From NCBI GenBank assembly GCA_046351555.1, contig JAXLYI010000015.1, positions 1 through 64,000 on the forward strand: a DNA stretch of 64,000 nucleotides, read 5' to 3'. Made by a program: the position numbers and the translations under genes. Under the pieces are notes generated by a model that made no database searches, had not been told where the DNA came from, and saw nothing but the letters and a program-made list of their open reading frames with translations. Positions 26,374 to 36,500 of this stretch are shown one piece after another; position 1 is the stretch's first letter, and the number at the start of each line of letters is the position of its first letter. The stretch is from CAISKJ01 sp046351555 (GTDB lineage: Bacteria; Myxococcota_A; Polyangia; Polyangiales; Ga0077539).

Positions 26374-27855
26374 ATGAGCAACAACCAGACTCAGGCACAG
26401 GGCGGCGCGCAGACGCTGGAGGAGACCTCGCTCCTCGATGACATCCTCGGCGAGGCGAACATCAAGTCGAACGTCGAGGGCTACGACACGGTCAAGAAGG
26501 GCGTGCAGCACCTCATCTCGGAGATGCTCGCCCCCAACCGCGCCGGCGAGAAGGTCGACAAGAACATCGTCGACGCGATGATCGCGGAGATCGACGCGCG
26601 GCTCTCGGCGCAGGTCAACGAGATCCTCCACCACCCCGAGTTTCAGAAGCTCGAGTCGGCGTGGCGCGGGCTGAAGTACCTGGTCGACCAGGTGGACTTC
26701 CGCGAGAACGTCAAGGTGGAGATGCTCAACGTCTCCAAGGAGGACCTGATCAACGACTTCGAGGACAGCCCCGAGGTGGTGAAGTCGGGCCTCTACCGCA
26801 CGGTGTACTCGAACGAGTACGGCGTGTTCGGCGGCAAGCCCATCGGGCTGATCGTGGGCAACTACGAGTTCGGGCCGGGGCCGCAGGACGTGGCGCTGCT
26901 CCAGAAGATCGCGTCGGTGTCGGCGATGTCGCACGCGCCCTTCATCGCGTCGCCCTCGTCGCAGATGTTCGGCGTCGACTCGTGGGAGAAGCTCCCGGGC
27001 CTGAAGGACCTGAAGAGCCTCTTCGAGGGCCCGCAGTACGCCCGCTGGCAGGCCTTCCGCGAGTCCGAGGACTCGCGCTACATCGGCATGGCGATGCCGC
27101 GCTTCCTGCTCCGCCTGCCCTACGGGCAGAGCACGGTGCCGGTGAAGGCCTTCAACTTCGAGGAGGACGTCGTCGGCCACCACGAGCGCTACCTCTGGGG
27201 CAACGCCGCCGTCGCCCTCGCGACGCGCGTCGCGGACTCCTTCGCGAAGTACCGCTGGTGCCCGAACATCATCGGCCCGCAGGCCGGCGGCTCCGTCGAG
27301 GACCTCCCGCTGCACCAGTACGAGGCGATGGGCGAGATCCAGACGAAGATCCCGACCGAGTGCCAGCTCACGGAGCGCCGCGAGTACGAGCTGTCGGAGG
27401 AGGGCTTCATCGGCCTCACCTTCCGCAAGGACTCCAACCAGGCGTGCTTCTTCTCGGCCAACTCGGTGCAGAAGGCGAAGTACTTCGGCCAGAGCCCCGA
27501 GGGCCGCGCGGCGGAGACCAACTACCGCCTCGGCACGCAGCTCCCGTACATGTTCATCATGACGCGCCTGTCGCACTACCTGAAGGTGCTGCAGCGCGAG
27601 CAGATCGGGACGTGGAAGGAGCGCGCCGACCTCGAGCGCGAGCTCAACAACTGGATCGGCCAGTACGTCGCCGACATGGACGACGCCGCCCCCGGCGTGC
27701 GCTCGCGCCGCCCGCTCCGCAAGGCGCAGATCGTCGTGTCGGACGTCGAGGGCCAGCCCGGCTGGTACCGCGTCAACCTCAAGGTGCGCCCGCACTTCAA
27801 GTACATGGGCGCGGCCTTCGAGCTCTCCCTCGTCGGCAAGCTCGACAAGGAGTGA
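26374..27855 (+). CDS. tssC: Type VI sheath large subunit TssC (VipB)
   Basis: The 493-residue product matches TssC over its full length: HPEFQKLESAWRGLKYLVDQ, GVFGGKPIGLIVGNYEFGPG, APFIASPSSQMFG, and YMFIMTRLSHYLKVLQREQIG near the C-terminus. It is the main sheath protein and carries the site recognised by the ClpV recycling ATPase. No further T6SS genes follow: a bidirectional terminator and a convergent gene close the operon. Hcp, VgrG, the TssEFGK baseplate and the TssJLM membrane complex must be elsewhere. Confidence 0.97.
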   Translation: MSNNQTQAQGGAQTLEETSLLDDILGEANIKSNVEGYDTVKKGVQHLISEMLAPNRAGEKVDKNIVDAMIAEIDARLSAQVNEILHHPEFQKLESAWRGLKYLVDQVDFRENVKVEMLNVSKEDLINDFEDSPEVVKSGLYRTVYSNEYGVFGGKPIGLIVGNYEFGPGPQDVALLQKIASVSAMSHAPFIASPSSQMFGVDSWEKLPGLKDLKSLFEGPQYARWQAFRESEDSRYIGMAMPRFLLRLPYGQSTVPVKAFNFEEDVVGHHERYLWGNAAVALATRVADSFAKYRWCPNIIGPQAGGSVEDLPLHQYEAMGEIQTKIPTECQLTERREYELSEEGFIGLTFRKDSNQACFFSANSVQKAKYFGQSPEGRAAETNYRLGTQLPYMFIMTRLSHYLKVLQREQIGTWKERADLERELNNWIGQYVADMDDAAPGVRSRRPLRKAQIVVSDVEGQPGWYRVNLKVRPHFKYMGAAFELSLVGKLDKE

Positions 27856-27870
27856 GCGCCTCTCGCGGCT

Positions 27871-27898
27871 GAGCCGTCGCGGGCGTCCGCGGCGGCTC
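27871..27898. terminator. Bidirectional terminator between tssC and the convergent gene
   Basis: GAGCCGTCGCGG at 27871-27882 pairs with CCGCGGCGGCTC at 27887-27898 (one T-G pair) around a GCGT tetraloop. It lies exactly between two convergent genes. Confidence 0.65.
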
Positions 27899-27907
27899 CG
27901 TTGCGTC

Positions 27908-28555
27908 TCAGCCCGCGAGGCGCTCGGCCTGCGCCCGCGTCAGCACCACCCGCACTTCGTCGCCCACCACCTGAACCGTCAGCCGCCCGAGGCCCGCGGC
28001 GCGCATCGCCTCGCGGACCGATTTCGCGAGCGCCTCGTCCTCGCGCGACCGCTCGCGACGGGCCTCGGCGCGCGGGCCGTCGTTGGCGGCGCGGGCGCGG
28101 GCCTCGCGGGTGGCGGCCTCGATCTCGCGGAGCGACGCCTCCACGGCGGGCTTCCCCGCGACGGTGGCGGCGCCGGTGACGAGCTCGGCCACCGTCGTGT
28201 CGTTGGCGGCCTCGGCGTAGGCGCTGAGGGCGTAGGCGCGCTCGTGCCCGAGGCGGAGCGCGTGCTCGCGTGGCACCTTGCGCGCGACGGCGATGAGCTT
28301 CGTGGCCTGGCGGCGCGCCATCAGCCCCTCGGCGGCGAGGAAGTCGTCGAAGGTCGCGTGCCCGGCGGCGAGGTAGAGGCTCTTCTCCATCACCTCGCGC
28401 AGCGCCTCGCCGATGTCGTAGAAGCTCTCGACGGCGGCGGTCATCTTGCGGCGGACGAGCGCCGTCAGCTCGGCGAGGCGGGCGGCGTGGCGTTCGGTGG
28501 CGGCGGCCTTCGTGCGCTCGATGAGGGGGTTCGGCTCGGTGCGCTTGGGGGTCAT
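27908..28555 (-). CDS. Helical DNA-associated-type protein of unknown function
   Basis: The 215-residue product is almost entirely charged helix. The stretch YDIGEALREVMEKSLYLAA followed by ATFDDFLAAEGLMARRQATK recalls a helix-turn-helix-like module seen in phage and plasmid proteins (pattern IG-x2-L-x2-V-x3-LY-x6-F-x2-F). The second half is a coiled coil rich in Arg, Ala and Glu. A role in DNA binding is plausible but unproven. The start ATG 28555 is preferred to the GTG at 28558. It lies between the T6SS operon and the first direct repeat. Confidence 0.6.
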   Translation of the reverse strand: MTPKRTEPNPLIERTKAAATERHAARLAELTALVRRKMTAAVESFYDIGEALREVMEKSLYLAAGHATFDDFLAAEGLMARRQATKLIAVARKVPREHALRLGHERAYALSAYAEAANDTTVAELVTGAATVAGKPAVEASLREIEAATREARARAANDGPRAEARRERSREDEALAKSVREAMRAAGLGRLTVQVVGDEVRVVLTRAQAERLAG

Positions 28556-28883
28556 CACCGGGTGTCAACGGCGAGCCCGGGGGCGAGCGTGAGGGCGTCT
28601 CGCGGCGTGTGCGAGCGGGATACGGACGAGCTCGCGCAGGCGCCTGCGCGAGCCTCGTCCGTAGGCAGGTGGCGGCCGCCACCCCCGCCACCCCGTCGCC
28701 ACCCTCCGCCACCCCCGCACCGCCACCCTCGCGTGCGAAAGCGCCGTGGATTTCACGTCGGCACGCGTCGTGGACAGGACCACCGCAGGAGCATCGCCGC
28801 CCATGAGCCTGTCCTCTCCGCCGCCCTTCGAAGCCGACTCACGCACCGTGGTAGGTTCGCGCTTGGAAAGGCAGCGGCCACCG
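28556..28883. other. Intergenic stretch opening direct repeat copy A
   Basis: There is no gene here. The stretch holds the imperfect palindrome at 28621-28663, five GCCACC iterons (28678, 28687, 28698, 28708, 28722) and about 180 bases that are identical to the sequence before the Uma2 gene of copy B. A TAGGTTCGC motif at about 28852 resembles the -10 promoters of this window. Confidence 0.6.
28621..28663. repeat. Long palindrome of repeat copy A
   Basis: The arms starting TACGGACGAG and ending CTCGTCCGTA are inverted repeats of 21 bases meeting at GGC|GCC, with one extra C in the right arm. The copy-B counterpart at 37751 has different outer arms that are again mutually complementary. Confidence 0.8.
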
Positions 28884-29590
28884 ATGACGCAGGCGCGCAA
28901 GCGGGTCGAGCCTCACGTTCGAGGTCCTCTACCTCGCACCCCTCCTGGGTGCTGGAGGACGAGCAGATGCCGGTCAGCGCAGTGCAGAATGATGCCACCC
29001 GCACCCTCGAGTCGACGTGGCGCGCCTGGGCGAGGCGGGTGGGCCGCGCGGTCGCCGTCTACCGCGACCTCGCCGTCCGCTGGGACGAGGCGCACCCGCG
29101 CGTCGGCGTCGACCCCGACGTGTGCCTGCTGGAGCCGCCGCCCGCCACGCCCGCGCGCGAGCTGCGCAGCCTGCGGACGTGGGTGGAGGGCGACGAGGCG
29201 CCGAAGGTGGCGTGCGAGGTGGTGAGCCTCGACAACCCGGAGAAGGACTACCGCGTGGGCCCGCGGAAGTACGCAGCGGCCGGCGTGCAGGAGCTGTGGG
29301 TGTTCGACCCGCAGCGCTTCGGGCCCGACGACGACGGCGGGCCGTGGGGGCTCCAGGTGTGGGAGCGCGGCAAGGCGGGCGACTTCCGCCGCGCGTACGT
29401 GGGCGACGGGCCCGCGTGGAGCGCGTACTTCGGCGCGTGGCTGGTGGTGAAGGGCGACGGGATGCTGCTGCGCATCGCCGACGACGAGGAGGGGACGAGG
29501 CTGTGGCCCACCGAGGCCGAGGAGGCCGACGCGGCGAAGGCCCGCGTGGCGGAGCTCGAGGCGCAACTCGCGGCGCTGCGGGGTGGCGGG
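28621..29590 (+). repeat. Direct repeat copy A (palindrome, iterons, Uma2-like gene)
   Basis: This unit of about 0.95 kb recurs in the same orientation at 37751-38730. The region from about 28736 to 28911 is identical by eye to 37862-38037, and the rest differs by scattered substitutions and two small insertions in copy A. The spacing of the five GCCACC iterons (9, 11, 10 and 14 bases) is the same in both. The copies flank the three-gene operon. Confidence 0.85.
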
Positions 29591-29593
29591 TAG
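28884..29593 (+). pseudogene. Uma2-like endonuclease gene, frameshifted near the start
   Basis: Compared with the intact copy at 38015, this copy has an extra C near 28911 and another near 28932, so the frame from ATG 28884 leaves the conserved protein. The remainder is intact and could be read from ATG 28967 (MPVSAVQNDATRTLES), giving 208 residues that keep the PD-(D/E)XK core (PDVCLLEP, KVACEVVS, ELWVFDPQ). It has lost the N-terminal strand EVPYSHPSWVLEDEQ, so it is probably inactive or truncated. Both insertions are in C runs, so an assembly error should be considered. Confidence 0.7.
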
Positions 29594-29813
29594 GAGCTCT
29601 CGCGCGTGGGTGAAACGCGCGCTTGACGACGCGCGCCCCCGCTTGCGTAACTACGGGCATGGACTCCGGGGTGCTCGAAGTGTGCTTCCGCCGGGATGGG
29701 AACGGGTGGTGGTCGACTGCTCACACCCGCCGCCGTGAGACTAGACTGGGCGTCCGCCGCGCATCGCGTCGGTGAGGTGTCAGACCGAGTCGAGGTCAGG
29801 CGTCATCACGTTC
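29594..29813 (+). other. Upstream region of the three-gene operon
   Basis: These 220 bases lie between repeat copy A and the RNase H-like gene. GACTAGACT near 29740 offers a TAGACT -10 candidate (29742-29747) followed by GGGCGTCCGCC, but no good -35 box is seen. The frame of the next gene is open upstream to about 29772 without a better start. Confidence 0.3.
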
Positions 29814-30506
29814 ATGAACGCCGATGCCCCTGCCGGAGACGCCGCTCCCATCCCGGACTGGCGCGAGGTGCCTGTGGCCGTGGAGACCAACGTCCTCGTG
29901 ACACACGCCCGAGAGTCGCAGAAGCGCCCGGTTGCGTACCGGTCGTCGCGGGCGATCGACGCTTCGGCCACGTGGATGTTCACGGACGGGAGTGGGAGCG
30001 GGTGGCACGGCCTGGTGGTGCTGCGGCCCGGCCGGCCGCCGCGCCTCGTCGCCCGCGAAACACGGATGGCCATGCGAAACGTCGGGGCCGAGATGAACGG
30101 GCTCCTGCTGGCGTTGGAAGCCGTTGACGCCCGCGAGCCGGTGACGGTGGTCTCGGACTACCTCTGGAGCATCTACTACGTGCTCGACTGGCGAGTCGCG
30201 CGACACCCCGCGCTCGTCGAACAGGTGCGCGAGGCCAGGGCTGCGCTCTCGGCGAAGGCGCCGGCGCGCCTGGGCTTCGTCCACGTCCGTGGTCACCGGC
30301 GCGACGGGACGGACTTCGGCTTCTGGAACGACATCGCCGACAAGCTCTGTGGCGCCCGGGTGGCGTTCGACGGCGAGCTCCCGGAGTCCGTCTTGCGAGA
30401 ACACGTGGCGTCGGGCCGCGGCCTCGGCGAGTTGCTCCGACGCGCGATCGACCCGTCACGCGAAACGGCCGGCTGCGGCACTGACGTCGAGAGACACGAG
30501 CAATGA
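29814..30506 (+). CDS. RNase HI-fold protein, first gene of the candidate defence operon
   Basis: The 230-residue product has a central RNase H domain with a complete set of catalytic positions: D58 in MFTDGSGSG, E93 in GAEMNGLLLALEA, D115 in VTVVSDYLW, H161 in VHVRGHRR and D176 in WNDIADKLC. RNase HI enzymes cut the RNA strand of RNA-DNA hybrids using two metal ions. About 50 N-terminal and 50 C-terminal residues are extra compared with housekeeping RNase HI. The ATG 29814 was chosen since earlier codons are not protein-like. The stop overlaps the ATG of the next gene by ATGA, so the genes are translationally coupled. A dedicated conflict-system role is inferred from context. Confidence 0.82.
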   Translation: MNADAPAGDAAPIPDWREVPVAVETNVLVTHARESQKRPVAYRSSRAIDASATWMFTDGSGSGWHGLVVLRPGRPPRLVARETRMAMRNVGAEMNGLLLALEAVDAREPVTVVSDYLWSIYYVLDWRVARHPALVEQVREARAALSAKAPARLGFVHVRGHRRDGTDFGFWNDIADKLCGARVAFDGELPESVLREHVASGRGLGELLRRAIDPSRETAGCGTDVERHEQ

Positions 30507-33500
30507 GCGACGAAGGAACCCCACCGACGAACCCCGACCCGGTCTCGGTGAACGCCGAGCAGCAGGCGGCGGTGCGCACACCGCTCGCCCCGTCCCGTGT
30601 CATGGAGCGAGCCCTCGACATCCTCGACGCGCTCCCCGACGGGCTCCTCGCGGAGGTGTTGCGGGACACCGAAGGGCTCGGGCGGGATGCGCTCAGGGAG
30701 GCCGACCGGTCGTTCTACCAGAGCCTGAAGTTCCGCCCCCCGACGGCGGCGCGGGCGGCGGCCGCGCGTCCCAACCTGCGGCGACGGTTCATGCAGATGC
30801 CGGCCTGGTACGTGGTGCTGTTGTGCTGGGTGGGTGGCAAGCTCCCGGCGCTCGTGGGGGCGCCGCGACGCGCCTGGTTCTCTTCGCTCAAGGCGCACGA
30901 TCGCCTGCCGCGCTGCTTCGCGACGCCAGGCCTCGCCGACGAAGTGCGCGGGGCGCTCGCGGACGCCCCCTTCGCGCCGCCGGTGCGCGCGCTGCTCGGC
31001 CTCCTCTTCGGCGATTTCCTCTACGACGGCACGCCCGACGCGGCCTGGAGAGAACGATTGACAGCGGCGGTGCGCGAGGAGCAGAAAGTGTCTGATCGCA
31101 GCGTCGACGCCGCCCCGGTCGAGAGCACCGCGCCGGATGTAGAGGGGACACGACCGCTCATGGACACGTCGGCGACGCTCCACATGGGAGATGAAGGGGG
31201 ACACGTGAGGCCGGAGGAGGTTTACCCCGTCGGGGGGGTTTGGGCGGAGCTCCTTGCTCGCGTGGAGGCGATCCCGCCCGGGGCGCCGGAGTGGGGTGGC
31301 GCGTCTGACTTCGTCGCGGAGGTCGAGCGGGTTGCGGCGCGGAAGCGCGCGGAGTTCGACCTGCCGCGCCGTCACCTCGCGGAGTGCCTCGCCCGCCTGC
31401 GCGGGCTCACCGACGCCTTCGAGTACTACGAGGCGGTCGACGCGGTGGAGACCTTCCGCGTGCCGGCCGACCTTGACGATGTCGCGACCACGATCGAGCG
31501 GGCGAAGGAGCTGGAGTCTCTCCTCGTCGGTCCGGCGCCGAAGCGGGCCCGCGAGGTGGCCGAGCGCGACGCGCGCGTCGTCGCGCTGCTGTCGTCCCTG
31601 AAGGATTCCCTCGGCGCGCGGGGCGACGATCACTCGCCAGCGCCTGCGGAGCCTGCGGCCGTGGCGGAGCCGCCCGCGGTGGAGGCCGGGGGCGTTGCGC
31701 CAGCCGAAGCAACGCCGGCCGCGGAGGTGCTGGAGGCAGCGCCTGCCGAGCAAGTGACGCAAGCGGCGCTCGTCGACGAACTGGCGCTCGCGGAGGCGGC
31801 GCCCGTTGCTGAGGCGGCGCCCGTTGCGGAGGCGGCGCCCGTTGTGGAGGCGGCTCCCGTTGCGGAGGCGGCGCCCGTCGAGGCAACGCCGGTCGTCATC
31901 GAGCAGACGCTCCTGCATGCCACCGTCGACCCGCCGCAGGGAGCGGACGAGTCCGTCGGCGTATCCGCCTCGCCCGCGTCGAGGCCCGCGGCGATCGCGT
32001 GGCCGGGCGTATACCCGCTCGCGCAGGCGGCGGAGGAAGCGCTCGGCGCGAGCAACGCCCCCGACGCCGTCCGCGCGCTCGGGTGGACGCTGCTCCGCGA
32101 ACGGGAGTACGGCCTGGCGTACGCGGTCGCGCGCTGCGACCGCGCCGACGACGCGTCGGAGCTCGCGCCGCTGCCCGCCGCCACGGTGCGTTGGGTCGCG
32201 CTGACGCGCGTGCTCGGCACCGAGGCCGACGACGGCGCGCTTGGCGAGATGGAGGCGACGCGCGAGGACTTCCAGGCGGACGTCGATCGCCTGCGCGCGT
32301 GCGCGGGTGCCCGGCGGCGCGCCCTGGCGCTCCTCGCGTTCGCGGCCTGCGCGCGGGGCGCGGTCATCCTGCAGGACGGCGTCGCGGTCCAGCACCTCAG
32401 CCAGGTCGAGATCGGCGACCCCTTCGGTCCGGTGGACGCGCTCCGCGCGGTGATCGTGAAGTACCGACAGATGGGGGCGAGGTTGACGGCGATGCCCGAC
32501 CGGCGCGCGGCCGACGAGGGGCTCCGGGCGGTCGAGGGGAGCGCGCGCGACTGGCGGGAGCGCAAGCGCGTCAAGACGGTGAAGTTCCAGCGGGCCACCT
32601 GGATCTGGCGGCGCTGGATGCAGCCCGGCGGCCCGCTGGGCGACATGGTCGACATGATCCGGCACGAGCGGATCGGGGAGGTGGCCCACCTCCGCGCCGA
32701 GGTCGACCGCTGGCGCGAGCAGGTGCTGGTCGACCGCAAGATCGAGGAGTACGACCGGCGGAACAATCCGAGCGCCGCGCTCACCGAGCCGATCGTCGGC
32801 GCGGCGCTCCACGAGCTGCGCCGCGAGGTCGCGGACTTCGTCTCCCTGGTCGACCGGTGGCTCGAGGCCGTGGAGCGTTTGCGGAGCTCGGACTCGGGGA
32901 AGGACCAGCGCGGGCTGCAGTTCGGCCGCGACCTGCACCCCGCGCTCAAGGCGGCGCTCGCCTGCGTCGCGCCCAACCCCGCCTGGCCGCTCGACCTGAC
33001 GGCGGCGGCGCAGGCGGCCCGCGAGACGATCGAGGGCATGCTCGCCATCCTCGGCACGCCCGCCAACGCGGTGGACGGCGCGCCGTTCGCCGCGACGGTG
33101 GGCCGCCTCCTGAGAGAGCCGCTCGCCGCCATCCCGGGGCTCTCGACGGCCGAGCTCGAGCCGCCCGCGGAGGGCGCGGTGCAGGCGATCGCGCGGCACG
33201 TGTGCGACGGGCGGCCGGAGCTCGCCGACCGCTTCGACGCGGCGCTCCTGCGCGGTGACCTCCGCGCCGCGGCGGAGGCGCTGCCCTTCCTGGAGGAGGA
33301 CGCCGAGGCCTCGGAGTGCGAGCGGCACCGCCGACGCTACGAGGAGGCCCGCAAGAGCAGGGCCCACGACGTGAACAACAAGGTCGCGCGCGCCCGCGAC
33401 AAGCTGGAGCGGGCCATCTTGGAAGGCCTCATCGGGCAGGGCGAGCGCGACGAATTCGACCGCAACCTGGGCGGGCTGTCGACGCCGGAGGACAGCTACG

Positions 33501-36500
33501 AGGCGCTCGAGGCGGAGCTGCGGCGCTTGGAGGAGAAGATCTCCCGGGCCCGCGAGGAGCGGGTCGCGGCCGTCCGGGCGCAGCTCGGCGACGAGCTGCA
33601 GGAGGACGTGCGGTCGCGGATCGAGCGTGCGCTGGACGGCGGCGACCTCATCGCCGCGGAGGAGTACATCGCCCAGTACGAGAAGAACGGGAGCATCCCC
33701 GCGCAGGGCGAGGACGTCGACTCGCTGACGGAGTTCTTCCCCGCGTTCATCAACGCGTGGTCCGAGCACCTGCGCGCGTCGGGGCGGGGAGGGTTGGGGC
33801 GCCCGGAGATCGACGCGATCCAGCAGCAGCGCCTGCTCGGCTTCGACGACCTCGCGGCGTCCTCGGAGTCGGCGGTCGGGGGCCTCCGGGCCTGGATCTC
33901 GCTCGCAAACCGCGCGGGCAATCGCACCGAGCTGTTGAAGCAGGTGCTGGAGGCGCTCGGGTTCGAAGCCGTCGACGCCAGCGAGGTGACGACCCACCGC
34001 GCGGGCCCCCGCAACGTGGAGTGGCAGCAGGTCTTCGACGTCGCCACGGCCCCGGTGCGAGACCGCGCGCGGTGCCCGTTGCACCAGTTCGGTTCGTCGG
34101 TCCAGGGATGCTACCGGGTGGTGTGCGCGTGGGGCGCGCAGAGCCCCACCGAACTCGTGGCGGCGGCGAAACAGCAGAGCGTGCCGGGGCGCGCGACGGT
34201 CGTGCTCTACGTGGGCGGCGACGGGGCCCACGGGACCCTCTCCGTTCCGGAGCGCCGGCGCCTCGCCGCGACCAGCCGCGACGAGCACGTCCGCCTCGTG
34301 GTGGTTGACGAGGCGCTGTTCTTGTACGTCACCCTGTGCGCGCTGTCGGCGAGGCACCGCCACCGGGCGCGTCTCGCGGTGGCGTTCTCGTGCGCGCTTC
34401 CGTTCACCACCGCGGAGCCCTACACGACCACGGCAGGGCAGGTCTCGCCGGAGATGTTCTACGGTCGCCGCGACGCGGCGCGGCAGGTGTTCGATCCCGA
34501 CGGCACCTGCCTCGTGTACGGCGGGCGCCAGCTCGGCAAGACCGCGCTGCTCCGCCACGTCGAGCGCACGCATCACCATCCCGAGCGCGGCGTAGTGGTG
34601 AAGGTGATCGACCTCAAGGTCGCGGGCGTCGGCGAGGCCTTGCCGCTCGACGGGTTGTTCCAGGTCATCGCGTCGACGCTCCAAGCCGATATCCCCGAGC
34701 TCGGCCGGACCGCCGCCTGGCCGGGGCTCAAGGAGCGGATTTCGGCGTGGCTGGCGCATCCCGATCGCCGGATCGTCCTCCTCCTCGACGAGTCCGATCG
34801 CTTCCTCGAGGGCGACGCCCGGGAGAGCGGGCGCTACCCCAACGTCATGCGTCTCAAGGACCTGATGGAGCGCACCGGGCGGCGCTTCAAGGTGGTCTTC
34901 GCGGGCCTGCACAACGTCCAGCGGACGGCCCGCGATCCGAACTCGCCCCTCGCGCACCTCGGTACGCCGCTCTGCGTCGGCCCCCTCATCGAGGGGGGCG
35001 AGGCGAGGGAGGCTTACAACCTGATCGTCGAGCCGCTCCGCGCGCTGGGCTACCGCTTCGAATCCACGGACGTGGTCACGCGCATCCTCGGCCACACCAA
35101 CTGGTACCCCAGTCTCGTTCAGCTCTTCTGCCAGCAGCTCCTGGCGCACATCCAGTCGCGCGATGCGAGCGCGCAGGGGCCCGCCCACACCCCACCGTAC
35201 GTGATCCGCGCCGCGGACGTCGAGCACGCCTTCCGCAACCGGGCGCTCCAGAGGGCCATCGAGGAGCGCTTTACGTGGACGCTCGACCTCGACGTTCGCT
35301 ATCGGGTGCTCGCGCTCTGCATCGCGCACCGCATCAAGGTCGAGCGCGAGTACGCGCGCGTGGGCGTCTCCGTGTCGACGGTCCGCGACGAGGCCTTGTA
35401 CTGGTGGGAGCCCGGCTTCCGCCGCGACCCGACGTTGGAGGCGTTCGAGACGCTGCTCGACGAGATGGTGGGCCTCGGGATCCTGCGGAGCACCGGGCAG
35501 CGGTACGTGCTTCGGAGCTCGAACGTCGTTCACCTGCTCGGAGACGTTGAAGAGAACCTGCTCGACGCCGCGCAGCGCACACCTGAGACGGGGTACGAGC
35601 CCCACACCTTCCGCCGGATGGTGAGCGAGGACCGCTCCTGGGAGCGCAGCGCGCTCACGGCGCGACAGGAGTCGCAGATCCTGGAGGGGCAGCACGGCGT
35701 CGTGGTGCTCTTCGGCGGCAAGATCGCCGACGTGGAGTCGGTCTCGCGGTGTCTCAGCCGCTCGGTGATCCGCCGTGAGGTGCCGCAGGTGATCTTCTCG
35801 AAGGGGGAGGCGAGCACCCGGAGCCGCAACGAGTTCGAGCGGTGGCTGCACGGGGCTACCAGCTCCCGCCGGGGTGAACCGCTGACGCTACTGGTCGTCG
35901 ATGACTCCGTCGGCTGGCGCCCTGAATGGGTCCGTCTCGCGACCGAGAAAACGAAGGGGCTCGACAGCGTCAAGTCGCACGTCCGGGTGCTCTTTGTCGG
36001 CTCTCCGGAGAGGGCGTGGGAGGCGGTTGGGGAAGGCAGGCTCGTCTCCGAGTTCGAAGGCGCGAGCGTGCTCTCGCTCGGCCCCTGGGACGAACGCTTC
36101 GTCAATCGGTGGCGCGACGAGCTCGCCCTCGGCGCCGGCGAGCAGGACGCCTGCACGAAGGCGGTGATGGCGGTTTCCGGCGGTTGGAGCTACGTGCTCC
36201 ACCGCGTGGGCAGGGAGGTCCACGACCGGCAGGGGGCCTCATGGAAGCACGTCCTGGGGGCGGTGGAGGACGCGCTCGACGCGCCTCAAATCCTTCGGCG
36301 CTTCGAGATCCCCAGCGCCGCGCGGGCTACGCTCCGTGCGCTCGCGGAGTACGGCGAGGCGGTGTCCCCGAATGACCTCGTCAAGGTCGCCGACGGCCTC
36401 GACCGCAACGAGGTGAACCACACGCTGGCCTGGGCGCAACTGCTCCGTTTCGCCCACGAAGAGCCCGCCGGTTGGCGCCTCGACCCGATGCTCGCGAAGC

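Noticed and set aside
30293..35851. A reverse-strand open frame of 1852 codons opposite the giant NTPase gene
   Set aside because: It is a by-product of high GC at third codon positions. The translation is Arg/Ala/Leu-rich with no domain, and the forward frame has clear Walker motifs and coupled neighbours.
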